From positions 1-64,000 of the forward strand of contig CAZZBP010000001.1 in assembly GCA_964652755.1 (NCBI GenBank): a stretch of DNA of 64,000 nucleotides. Reading direction: 5' to 3'. Both the position numbers and the translations under genes were made by a program. The DNA comes from UBA11795 sp964652755. GTDB lineage: Bacteria; Chloroflexota; Dehalococcoidia; Lucifugimonadales; UBA826. The notes beneath the pieces are model-generated. The model made no database searches. It saw nothing but the letters and a program-made list of their open reading frames with translations, and was not told the DNA's origin. This document shows, one piece after another, positions 1-7,810 of the stretch. Position 1 is the stretch's first letter. Each line of letters starts with the position of its first letter.

Positions 1-1
1 A

Positions 2-2218
2 GAAAAATCTAGCGGCACCCCAAACATAGACCAAGCCCTTATCCAGAAAATGAATGCTTATCTTCCTACGGATAAGATTAAGGAAGTAACCGCAGCTTAC
101 GACTTTGCTGAGGGTGCTCATTTAGGCCAAAACCGACTTTCTGGGGAGCCGTTTTTTGAACATCCAAAACAGACAGCTTTATTCCTAGCTGACTTGAAAT
201 TAGATGCAAACACTATCTCGGCTGCTTTGCTTCATGATGTTATAGAAGATTGCGACGTTTCTTATTCTCAGCTATCTGAAGAGTTTGGTGAAGACGTCGC
301 TTATCTCGTTGATGGAGTCACTAAGTTAACAAAAGCCGAGATCATGGGAGATGGACAATTAATCGAGGCTTTAAATTCAGACCCATCGCTTGAAACTGAA
401 AGCAGTCTTGATGATCTTGCACAAGCAGAAACATTACGAAAAATGCTGATGGCAATGGCTGAAGACGTTAGGGTAGTCTTGATAAAGCTGGCCGATAGAT
501 TGCACAACATGCGAACAATCTCGGCCCTTCCGGACAATCGTAGGGAGTCGATAGCAAGGGAGACCCTTGAAATATATGCACCTCTCGCACACCGGTTAGG
601 GATTTGGGAGATCAAGTGGATGCTGGAGGATCTTTCGTTCCAGCAGCTCAACCCAGATGCCTACAGACGAATCTCTCGTCGTCTTAATACAAAGAGAACA
701 GAAAGAGAAGCATACGTTGAGCGCATCTGTCACATAATTCGAAATGAGTTAGAAGACGCAGCGATAGACGCTGAGGTTTATGGTAGGCCTAAACATATAT
801 ACAGTATTCATAGGAAGTCGGAACGTTACTCTTCAGAAAACAAGGAAATTAGGGAGATTTACGATCTGTTCGCTGTGAGAGTTCTTGTGAAGGAAATTAA
901 GGATTGCTACGCAGCCCTTGGCGTAATTCATAGTAGATGGCATCCTATGCCTGGCCAGTTTGATGACTACATTGCAAATCCAAAAGATAATTTATACCGG
1001 TCTCTTCATACCGCAGTTCTTTGTGAAGATTCTGCCCCGGTTGAATTCCAGATCCGTACTAAGGCGATGCACGAAGTTGCTGAATATGGCGTCGCCGCAC
1101 ATTGGCTGTATAAGGAAGCTGGAGAACAGGACACACAATTTGAGGAAAAGATGACATGGCTCCGCCAATTGCTTGATTGGCAACGTGATGCTGGAGGGGC
1201 CGTCGAATTCGTGGAGTCCTTTAAAACAGACATATTTCAAAATCAAGTCTATGTGTACACACCAAAAGGGGATGTAATAGAACTGCCAATGGGTGCTACC
1301 CCTCTTGATTTTGCCTACCGGATCCACACCGATATCGGCCATAGTTGTATTGGAGCTAAAGTAAATGGGCGGCTGGTCGCTCTCAACCACCCTTTGGAAA
1401 ATGGAGACACAATTAAAATAATGACCAGCAAGACTGCAAGGGGACCAAGTCTTGACTGGATTAACGCTAATCTGGGTTATACAAGGACTTCATCTGCTCG
1501 GACGAAGATGAGACAGTGGTTTAACAGGCAGGAACGCGAAAGCAATATAGAGAGAGGACGTGATGTGTTTCTGCGCCAAGTTCAACGTCTAGACATCGGG
1601 ATGGCTGAGGGGAAGGCCGCTGGGATTCTTAATTTCAATACAGTCGGCGATATGTATGCCGCTCTCGGAGATGGATCGTTAACTTCGGAGAAATTGGTTG
1701 GTAGGATTTCAGCCAAAACTCTCACTCCAGAAATCGAGACAAAACAGGGGATACCTCGAACAGGGCCAGCCTCAGGCATACAGGTTCTCGGTGTTGGGGA
1801 TTTATTGACCAGTATGGCCCGGTGTTGTAATCCCATAATGGGGGACCAAATAGTTGGATTTATTACACGTGGGAGGGGCGTAACTATCCATAGGGTAAAT
1901 TGTCCTGACATACTTTCTGAAGACCAAGAGGAAAGGATAGTATCCGTTGATTGGGGAGAAACTAAAACTCTTTATCCGGTGCGTATACAACTAAAATGCT
2001 GGGATCGAGTAGGCCTACTTGGGGACGTCACTTCCGTTGTTTCAAATGAGAGGATAAATATTGCCAATATTTCGTCTGAAGAGTACGATGATGTCAGTGT
2101 AATTTCGTTAACCGTTTACATCAACGGCATCGATCAACTCAACACTTTGTATACCCGACTTGAAGCTGTAAATGGTATTATTAGCGTTTCCAGATTGAGA
2201 AATCTTGATGTTAAATAG
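2..2218 (+). CDS. rel: Bifunctional (p)ppGpp synthetase/hydrolase, RelA/SpoT family (5' end probably outside window)
   Basis: Makes and degrades the stringent-response alarmone (p)ppGpp. Numbering from the ATG at 50, the protein shows an HD hydrolase domain (about 25-190, with HDVIED and RLHNMRT), a synthetase domain (about 245-360), a TGS domain (about 400-465), a conserved-cysteine region with ARCCNP (about 590) and a C-terminal ACT domain (about 645-722). The reading frame stays open upstream to base 2, and those codons (ending IDQALIQK) resemble the helix that usually precedes the AYLP motif, so the true start may lie upstream. The synthetase loop reads GQFDDYIANPK, nearer the EXDD form than the RXKD form of many bifunctional enzymes, while the HD residues look intact. 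Followed by rpsT after 41 bases. Confidence 0.93.
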   Translation, partial: EKSSGTPNIDQALIQKMNAYLPTDKIKEVTAAYDFAEGAHLGQNRLSGEPFFEHPKQTALFLADLKLDANTISAALLHDVIEDCDVSYSQLSEEFGEDVAYLVDGVTKLTKAEIMGDGQLIEALNSDPSLETESSLDDLAQAETLRKMLMAMAEDVRVVLIKLADRLHNMRTISALPDNRRESIARETLEIYAPLAHRLGIWEIKWMLEDLSFQQLNPDAYRRISRRLNTKRTEREAYVERICHIIRNELEDAAIDAEVYGRPKHIYSIHRKSERYSSENKEIREIYDLFAVRVLVKEIKDCYAALGVIHSRWHPMPGQFDDYIANPKDNLYRSLHTAVLCEDSAPVEFQIRTKAMHEVAEYGVAAHWLYKEAGEQDTQFEEKMTWLRQLLDWQRDAGGAVEFVESFKTDIFQNQVYVYTPKGDVIELPMGATPLDFAYRIHTDIGHSCIGAKVNGRLVALNHPLENGDTIKIMTSKTARGPSLDWINANLGYTRTSSARTKMRQWFNRQERESNIERGRDVFLRQVQRLDIGMAEGKAAGILNFNTVGDMYAALGDGSLTSEKLVGRISAKTLTPEIETKQGIPRTGPASGIQVLGVGDLLTSMARCCNPIMGDQIVGFITRGRGVTIHRVNCPDILSEDQEERIVSVDWGETKTLYPVRIQLKCWDRVGLLGDVTSVVSNERINIANISSEEYDDVSVISLTVYINGIDQLNTLYTRLEAVNGIISVSRLRNLDVK

Positions 2219-2259
2219 GTATAAATTTGAGCAGAGTTCGTTATAGGAGGTACCTTTAG

Positions 2260-2523
2260 GTGCCAAGCGCAAAGTCAGCAAGAGTGAGTAATAGAAAAAA
2301 GGAGAGAAACCAACCTCTCCGAACGAAGGCTAGAACCTCCGTTACTAGAACTAGGCGCCTGATAGAGTCAGGAGACATAGAAGGAGCAGAGGGGGCGGCA
2401 AGGAATGCGGTTGCGGCTTTAGACCGGGCAGCACAAAAAGGTGTGATTCACGAGAATAACGCCTCGCGTCGGAAATCGAGACTTATTAAAAGTCTCAATA
2501 AAGCCAAAACTGTTCAGGAGTAG
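2260..2523 (+). CDS. rpsT: 30S ribosomal protein S20
   Basis: S20 binds 16S rRNA early in small-subunit assembly. The 87-residue product is very basic and has the typical SAKSARVSNRKKERN start and NNASRRKSRL end. The start is GTG, chosen because a strong AGGAGG Shine-Dalgarno sits nine bases upstream (2245-2250). It lies 41 bases after rel and 7 bases before rpsP, so it may be cotranscribed with both. Length and sequence are ordinary for the family. Confidence 0.95.
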   Translation: MPSAKSARVSNRKKERNQPLRTKARTSVTRTRRLIESGDIEGAEGAARNAVAALDRAAQKGVIHENNASRRKSRLIKSLNKAKTVQE

Positions 2524-2530
2524 CAAGGAT

Positions 2531-2779
2531 ATGCTAAGGATCCGACTAAGAAGAACAGGTGCGAGGCATCAACCGAGTTACAGGATAGTGGTAGCTGATT
2601 CTAGGAAACCTAGAGATGGTGCTTTTGTTGACCATTTAGGTCACTACAATCCTCGCCAAGATCCGCCAGAGATAGTCATTGATGAAGAGAAGGCAAGAAA
2701 ATGGATCAGCCAGGGGGCTCAGCCGAGTGAGGCAGTTCAACGTATGCTTGATAATTTAGATAAGATTGTGGCTGAATAG
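2531..2779 (+). CDS. rpsP: 30S ribosomal protein S16
   Basis: S16 stabilises the 5' domain of 16S rRNA. The 82-residue product has the family N-terminus (LRIRLRRTGARHQPSYRIVV) and the GHYNP motif. It begins with ATG seven bases after rpsT. As in many bacteria it is followed by khpA and rimM, but the usual next genes trmD and rplS are absent and the str operon follows instead. Confidence 0.96.
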   Translation: MLRIRLRRTGARHQPSYRIVVADSRKPRDGAFVDHLGHYNPRQDPPEIVIDEEKARKWISQGAQPSEAVQRMLDNLDKIVAE

Positions 2780-2802
2780 TCACCCGTTTTATGCATCTAT
2801 AA

Positions 2803-3042
2803 ATGGCACAGCTTAAAGAACTAGTTGAATACATAGCGAAATCAATAGCTACTCACCCTGACGAAGTAATTGTCACCGAAGATGAAAAGGAAGGGGGGCG
2901 TGTGTTCCTTACCTTGCAAGTTCATCCGGAAGATAAAGGGAAAGTCATAGGGCGACAGGGTAGAGTCGCGCAGTCTATACGTTCCCTGTTGAGGGTCGCG
3001 GCAGTTAAAGAGGGCGTACACGCCAACCTCGATATAGACTGA
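2803..3042 (+). CDS. khpA: KhpA-type KH-domain RNA-binding protein
   Basis: A 79-residue protein made almost entirely of one KH domain, with the GXXG loop visible as GKVIGRQGR near residue 50. Family members (KhpA/YlqC) bind RNA, often with KhpB, and are linked to cell-size control and RNA metabolism. It lies between rpsP and rimM, the conserved place for this family. The ATG at 2803 starts at the usual family N-terminus. The exact role in this organism cannot be read from sequence. Confidence 0.88.
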   Translation: MAQLKELVEYIAKSIATHPDEVIVTEDEKEGGRVFLTLQVHPEDKGKVIGRQGRVAQSIRSLLRVAAVKEGVHANLDID

Positions 3043-3055
3043 TTAGGGCAATAAT

Positions 3056-3637
3056 GTGCTTGATGTGAGCGCATTTAGTACCGTGTTTCATGACTCTAGG
3101 ATTATTTTGGTTCAAAGAAGATCAACACATTTAGACGCTCCCGTTGACCACATTGTAGTAGGTGTCATTCGTGGAGTTAGAGGTTTGCGAGGCGAACTGC
3201 GAGTCGAGATCACTACCGAATTTCCTCAACGTTTTGACCCAGGCGCCACTTTGTTTATCTCGGGAATTAAAAGGGAAGTCTTAAAATCAAGCAGAGATAG
3301 AAAAGGGGTACTCCTGTTTATACAAGGTATAAATAGCCGAGAGGATGCTGAGGCATGCAAAGGGATGGAACTCTCTGTACCGGAATGTGACTCTCTTGAG
3401 AGGCCTGAAGGAAAGTATTTCCACTATGAACTTATAGGCCTAAAAACATACGATGAAGATGGGAAATACTTAGGGGAATTGACTGAGATAATTGAAACTG
3501 GTGCAAACGATGTCTATACCATCGCCTTGGACGGTTACAAAGACCTACTTTTGCCTGTGATTCCTGAAGTTATCAGGAGTATCGATGTGAAGAGTTCTAG
3601 AATTGAAGTAAAAGTTCCTCTAGGATTGGAACGATAA
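3056..3637 (+). CDS. rimM: 16S rRNA processing protein RimM
   Basis: RimM assists maturation of the 30S head and binds S19. The product shows the N-terminal RimM barrel (IVVGVIRGVRGLRGELRV, about residues 32-50) and the C-terminal PRC-barrel (about 115-190, YFHYELIGLKTY ... DLLLPVIPEVI). From the GTG at 3056 it is 193 residues and carries about 30 residues ahead of the usual N-terminus. A TTG at 3107 would remove half of this, so the start is uncertain. It ends the rpsP-khpA-rimM group; trmD does not follow. Confidence 0.88.
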   Translation: MLDVSAFSTVFHDSRIILVQRRSTHLDAPVDHIVVGVIRGVRGLRGELRVEITTEFPQRFDPGATLFISGIKREVLKSSRDRKGVLLFIQGINSREDAEACKGMELSVPECDSLERPEGKYFHYELIGLKTYDEDGKYLGELTEIIETGANDVYTIALDGYKDLLLPVIPEVIRSIDVKSSRIEVKVPLGLER

Positions 3638-3647
3638 GTTTGTGAAG

Positions 3648-3665
3648 TGCGAAAATGACTTCGCA
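3648..3665 (+). other. Small inverted repeat after rimM
   Basis: A perfect 6-bp inverted repeat, TGCGAA / TTCGCA with a 6-base loop, lies just after the rimM stop. No T-run follows, so it is a weak candidate for a terminator or 3'-end stabilising hairpin. It marks the boundary between the rimM group and the str operon. Confidence 0.3.
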
Positions 3666-3717
3666 AAGTGCACGCTGATTCAAGAAAACTTTTGCCTATA
3701 TTGATCCCTCTCAGGCG

Positions 3718-3746
3718 TTGACAGTAATAATCGTCGAGCGTATAAT
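3718..3746 (+). promoter_or_regulatory. Consensus sigma-70 promoter of the str operon
   Basis: TTGACA at 3718-3723 and TATAAT at 3741-3746 are both exact consensus hexamers separated by the optimal 17 bases. Predicted transcription start is near 3753-3755, giving a leader of about 60 bases before rpsL. The perfect match suggests very strong constitutive initiation, so control probably acts in the leader. The assignment is from sequence only. Confidence 0.85.
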
Positions 3747-3756
3747 TCCCCCTTGT

Positions 3757-3792
3757 CGCCCCTGACGGGGCGTTGTATTTTCGCCCTTTTTT
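3757..3792 (+). promoter_or_regulatory. Attenuator-like leader: two mutually exclusive hairpins before rpsL
   Basis: Hairpin A pairs CGCCCC (3757-3762) with GGGGCG (3767-3772) over a TGAC loop. The right arm can instead pair with CGCCC (3782-3786): GGGCG (3768-3772), 9-base loop, CGCCC, followed at once by six Ts (3787-3792). That second form has the layout of an intrinsic terminator, so hairpin A would act as an anti-terminator. It lies between the consensus promoter and rpsL. Regulation by a ribosomal protein or by translation is inferred, not shown. Confidence 0.5.
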
Positions 3793-3815
3793 AAGGCACT
3801 TTGAAAGGTGTAACT

Positions 3816-4226
3816 ATGCCTACAGTAAACCAATTGATTAGGAAGAAGAGACGGAAGAAGAGTCGGAAGAACACTGCTCCTGCTCTTGACCTAACTTGGA
3901 ACACGTTAAAGAACAAAGGTAATCGTGGTGCTGGTTCTCCACAGAAGAGGGGCGTATGTGTTCAGGTAAGGACTCAGACACCCAAGAAACCTAACTCTGC
4001 ACTCCGTAAGGTTGCTCGTGTGAGGCTCACTAATGGGATGGAGGTAACCGCCTACATCCCGGGAGAAGGCCATAACCTTCAGGAACACTCTGTTGTGCTC
4101 ATCAGGGGCGGGAAGGTAAGGGACTTACCAGGCGTGAGATATCACGTAGTCAGAGGAGTGTTAGATACAGAGGGAGTACAGGACAGGAAGAGGGGACGTA
4201 GTAAATACGGTGCCCGTAGCGCATAG
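3816..4226 (+). CDS. rpsL: 30S ribosomal protein S12
   Basis: S12 lines the decoding centre and helps set translational accuracy. The ATG at 3816 is chosen over an upstream TTG at 3801 because it gives the canonical MPTVNQLIRK start behind an AAAGGTG ribosome-binding site. The 136-residue protein has an insertion of about a dozen residues relative to E. coli before the QKRGVC motif (around residues 30-45). TPKKPNSALRK keeps Lys at the position of E. coli Lys43, but GGKVRDLPG carries Arg where E. coli has Lys88. First gene of the str operon. Confidence 0.95.
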   Translation: MPTVNQLIRKKRRKKSRKNTAPALDLTWNTLKNKGNRGAGSPQKRGVCVQVRTQTPKKPNSALRKVARVRLTNGMEVTAYIPGEGHNLQEHSVVLIRGGKVRDLPGVRYHVVRGVLDTEGVQDRKRGRSKYGARSA

Positions 4227-4240
4227 GTAGTTGAGTTAGC

Positions 4241-4711
4241 ATGGCTCGCAGACGCAGAGCAGAAATAAGAAAAATATTGCCGGACCCACGTCATAACAGT
4301 GTGGATCTTGCGAAATTTATAAACAATGTGATGCTGAACGGTAAGAAAACCGTAGCGCAGCGGATTGTTTATTCAGCTCTTGAACTGGCCGAAGGGGAAG
4401 CTGGGAGATCAGGGTTCGAGGTATTCGAACAGGCCATAAGAAATGCCACCCCTATGATTGAGGTTAGGTCCCGGAGGGTTGGCGGAGCAAATTACCAGGT
4501 TCCCACAGAAGTGAGACCGACGCGAAGGCTTGCTCTAGCTATGAGATGGATTGTAACTGGAGCAAAACAAAGATCAGGCAGAGGGATGGCCCAGAAGCTC
4601 TCTGCGGAACTGTTGGAGGCCTCCAGGGGACAGGGAGCCGCGGTCAGAAGAAAAGAAGAAGTGTTTCGGATGGCAGAGGCCAATAGAGCGTTCGCTCATT
4701 ACCGGTGGTAG
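4241..4711 (+). CDS. rpsG: 30S ribosomal protein S7
   Basis: S7 nucleates assembly of the 30S head and contacts tRNA at the exit site. The 156-residue product has typical family length and motifs (INNVMLNGKKTVAQRIVY, VGGANYQVP, RRLALAMRW, FAHYRW end). It starts 14 bases after rpsL and is followed by fusA after 46 bases, the standard str-operon order. Confidence 0.96.
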   Translation: MARRRRAEIRKILPDPRHNSVDLAKFINNVMLNGKKTVAQRIVYSALELAEGEAGRSGFEVFEQAIRNATPMIEVRSRRVGGANYQVPTEVRPTRRLALAMRWIVTGAKQRSGRGMAQKLSAELLEASRGQGAAVRRKEEVFRMAEANRAFAHYRW

Positions 4712-4757
4712 GAGCCGGTAAGTAAAGATTGAAGCTCAACCCTAAGGTGAATTTGAA

Positions 4758-6815
4758 ATGTCCCAAGACTCTCTCAAGCAAACTCGAAACATAGGTTTCA
4801 TCGCTCACATAGACGCCGGTAAGACAACCGTGTCGGAGCGAGTCCTTTATTTCACTGGTCGGGTTAACAAGCTAGGTGGTGTGGACGATGGTAATACGGC
4901 ACTCGACTGGATGGCGCAGGAACGAGAGCGTGGCATTACTATTACATCAGCAGCCACAACGTGTTCGTGGAAGAACTGGGATATTAATATTATCGATACT
5001 CCTGGGCATGTGGATTTTACTGCGGAAGTAGAGCGGAGCTTGAGGGTATTGGACGGTGGCGTAGTCGTATTTGATGCTGTTGCGGGGGTACAACCGCAAT
5101 CAGAAACTGTCTGGAGACAGGCTGATAAATATAACGTTCCAAGAATCTGCTTCATTAATAAGATGGATAAAGTTGGCGGCGATTACTATCGGGCGATAGG
5201 GACAATCTTAGACAGACTTGGGGGAAATCCAGTTCCCATCCAAATTCCCATGGGTCAAGAAGATAAGTACTGTGGTGTGATCGATCTGGTTGAGGGTAAG
5301 TCCTTTATTTACGATGGGGATTCAGGAGAATATGAGGAAAGCGGGATTCCCGAGGAATACCGGAATGAATTCGAGATTCGGCGCTTAGAGATGATCGAAA
5401 AAGTTGCTGAGGCCGATGAACATTTACAAGATAAATTTCTTATGGAAGAGGAGATTACGGTAAGTGACTTGAAGGCGTCGATTAGGGAATCCACTATAGC
5501 CTACAAGATGGTGCCCGTTGTTTCAGGAACAGCTCTTAAGAACAAATGTATTCATCCATTGCTCGATGCTATCGGTGATTATTTGCCGTCTCCTTTGGAT
5601 GTTCCTGCTGTCGAGGGAACGGTTCCGGGCTCCGACAAGTGTTTGGGGAGGAAAGCGAGTAAAGATGAACCTTTCTCCGCTCTTGCATTCAAAACTGTGA
5701 CGGATCCTTACATAGGCAGACTGGTTTATTTCAGAGTTTACTCTGGAAGCGCTAAGGCAGGTACAACGGTTCTAAACTCCGTTACAGGTGATAAAGAAAG
5801 ACTTGGCCGTATTGTGAAGATGCACGCGGATCAAAGAGAAGAAGTTGAAGAGGTTTTCGCGGGCGAGATTGCTGCCGCGGTTGGCCTGAAAGAAACGTCC
5901 ACTGGTGAAACGGTCTGCGATACTAATGATCCAATTCTTCTTGAGAAAATAGTGTTCCCAGAACCAGTCGTTTCGGTATCCGTTGAACCTAGAGCTAGAG
6001 CAGACCAAGACAAACTTTCTGACGCGCTTGTAAAGCTTTCTGACGAAGATCCCACCTTCAGAGTTAACTATGATGAAGAGACTGGCCAAACGATTATGTC
6101 TGGAATGGGTGAGCTTCATTTGGAAATACTCACAGATAGGATGAAGCGTGAGTTCAAAGTGGAAGCAAACGTTGGTAAGCCTCGAGTCGCGTTCAGGGAG
6201 ACAGTAAAGAAATCGACGACTGCTGAGGGCAAATTTGTTCGCCAGTCAGGTGGTCACGGTCAATACGGGCACGTAATTATAGAAATGGAACCCCTAGAAA
6301 GAGGAAGTGGCGTCCAGTTCGAAAACAAAATCAAAGGTGGAGCAATTCCGATTGAGTACATTTCATCCGTTGAGGATGGTGTGAGGCATTCGTTGAACAA
6401 TGGCCCGAAGTCAGGGTTTCCCGTAATTGATCTGTTGATCAGGTTGATCGACGGCACTTACCATGATGTCGACTCCTCAAAAATGTCGTTTGAAATCGCG
6501 GGATCTATGGCTGCGAAGGCTGCGGTTCTTAGATGTGGTCCGGTAGTACTGGAACCTGTTATGAAGTTAGAAGTAGTAACCCCGGAGGATTACCTCGGTG
6601 AAGTGATTGGTGATCTTGGGAGAAGAAGGGCTAGAGTGGAGAGCATAGAGGCACAGGGCGACACACAAGTAGTTAAGGCTTCACTACCTTTGGCGGAGAG
6701 CTTTGGGTATGCAAATGATCTAAGGTCGATCACGCAAGGTAGGGCCGGTTACTCAATGGAATTCGAAAATTACCTTGAGGCTCCGGAATCTATTGTAGAG
6801 GCGCAAGCTGTATAG
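4758..6815 (+). CDS. fusA: Elongation factor G
   Basis: EF-G is the GTPase that drives translocation and, with RRF, ribosome recycling. The 685-residue product has the G1 motif AHIDAGKTT, G3 DTPGHVDF and G4 NKMDK, then domains II-V, including SGMGELHLEI and the GHGQYGHV region of domain IV. Length is normal. It ends the str group and is followed 21 bases later by rpsJ; no tuf gene intervenes, unlike the classic str operon. Confidence 0.95.
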   Translation: MSQDSLKQTRNIGFIAHIDAGKTTVSERVLYFTGRVNKLGGVDDGNTALDWMAQERERGITITSAATTCSWKNWDINIIDTPGHVDFTAEVERSLRVLDGGVVVFDAVAGVQPQSETVWRQADKYNVPRICFINKMDKVGGDYYRAIGTILDRLGGNPVPIQIPMGQEDKYCGVIDLVEGKSFIYDGDSGEYEESGIPEEYRNEFEIRRLEMIEKVAEADEHLQDKFLMEEEITVSDLKASIRESTIAYKMVPVVSGTALKNKCIHPLLDAIGDYLPSPLDVPAVEGTVPGSDKCLGRKASKDEPFSALAFKTVTDPYIGRLVYFRVYSGSAKAGTTVLNSVTGDKERLGRIVKMHADQREEVEEVFAGEIAAAVGLKETSTGETVCDTNDPILLEKIVFPEPVVSVSVEPRARADQDKLSDALVKLSDEDPTFRVNYDEETGQTIMSGMGELHLEILTDRMKREFKVEANVGKPRVAFRETVKKSTTAEGKFVRQSGGHGQYGHVIIEMEPLERGSGVQFENKIKGGAIPIEYISSVEDGVRHSLNNGPKSGFPVIDLLIRLIDGTYHDVDSSKMSFEIAGSMAAKAAVLRCGPVVLEPVMKLEVVTPEDYLGEVIGDLGRRRARVESIEAQGDTQVVKASLPLAESFGYANDLRSITQGRAGYSMEFENYLEAPESIVEAQAV

Positions 6816-6836
6816 TGCCCTGGGAGAAACGGTTAG

Positions 6837-7151
6837 ATGGTACAGAGTGAAAACAAAATAAGGGTTATTCTTAAAGCTTTTGACCATAGAATTTTGGATC
6901 AATCAGCTGGGCAGATAGTTGAAACTGCTGAAAGAACTGGCGCGAGAGTCGCTGGACCAGTTCCTTTGCCAACTGCAATAAAGCGTTTTTGTGTGCTCCG
7001 GGCGCCACATATCGATAAGGATTCCAGGGAGCACTTTGAGATAAGGACACACAACAGGCTCATTGATATACATAGCCCTACGTCTAAAACGATTGACTCA
7101 TTGACCAATCTTGATATGCCCGCTGGCGTGGATATATCGATTAAGTTGTAA
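6837..7151 (+). CDS. rpsJ: 30S ribosomal protein S10
   Basis: S10 belongs to the 30S head and in other bacteria partners NusB in transcription antitermination. The 104-residue product has the typical IRVILKAFDHRILD start, the GPVPLPT loop and the HFEIRTHNRLIDI motif. It opens the S10 operon, only 21 bases after fusA and with no obvious promoter in between, so str and S10 genes are probably cotranscribed. Confidence 0.96.
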   Translation: MVQSENKIRVILKAFDHRILDQSAGQIVETAERTGARVAGPVPLPTAIKRFCVLRAPHIDKDSREHFEIRTHNRLIDIHSPTSKTIDSLTNLDMPAGVDISIKL

Positions 7152-7174
7152 CAAACAGGACTTCTGAGAAGCAG

Positions 7175-7807
7175 ATGACAGTACACGGGATTATAGGAAA
7201 AGTAATTGGGGTGACCCAGTACTTCCACGAGGACGGTACAGCTGACACTGTCACGGCTATACAAGCGGGACCGTGTACGGTAACACAGGTCAAGACTGCC
7301 GAGGTTGATGGCTACGAAAGAGTTCAACTCGGGTTTGTTACCGCAAAGAAGTCCAATTCGCCAATAAAGGGACATCTCGCTAAATCAGGAGGACAAAGCT
7401 TCAGGTTTCTGAGAGAGGTACCTGCGGATGATGTAGGAGTTCACTCACTAGGTGATGAGGTTGGAGTTAGTATTTTCGAAAAAGGGGAAAAAGTAAACGT
7501 GACAGGGACCTCAAAGGGAAAGGGGTTCCAGGGAGGAGTCAAGAGATATAACTTCCGCGGCGGCCCAAAAACTCATGGTCAGTCTGACAGGCACCGTGCC
7601 CCTGGCTCAATTGGGGCGGGTACTACTCCTGGCAGGGTGATAAAGGGCATGCGCATGGCAGGTCGAATGGGTGGTGACAAGGTCACGGTTAAAAACCTTG
7701 AGATTGTAATGTCGGATCCTGACAGGAATCTACTACTTGTGAAAGGTGCTGTGCCAGGACATCGTGATTCCCTTCTTTTAATTAGGAAATCGGGTCGTAA
7801 GAGTTAA
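7175..7807 (+). CDS. rplC: 50S ribosomal protein L3
   Basis: L3 is an early 50S assembly protein near the peptidyl transferase centre. The 210-residue product shows GIIGKVIGVTQ at the start and the loop GSIGAGTTPGRVIKGMRMAGRMGG that enters the 50S core. The ATG at 7175 follows rpsJ by 23 bases. Length and motifs are ordinary. Confidence 0.96.
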   Translation: MTVHGIIGKVIGVTQYFHEDGTADTVTAIQAGPCTVTQVKTAEVDGYERVQLGFVTAKKSNSPIKGHLAKSGGQSFRFLREVPADDVGVHSLGDEVGVSIFEKGEKVNVTGTSKGKGFQGGVKRYNFRGGPKTHGQSDRHRAPGSIGAGTTPGRVIKGMRMAGRMGGDKVTVKNLEIVMSDPDRNLLLVKGAVPGHRDSLLLIRKSGRKS

Positions 7808-7810
7808 AAA

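Noticed and set aside
992..1390. Open frame of 132 codons opposite rel
   Set aside because: No recognisable domain, and it lies wholly inside the synthetase/TGS part of rel.
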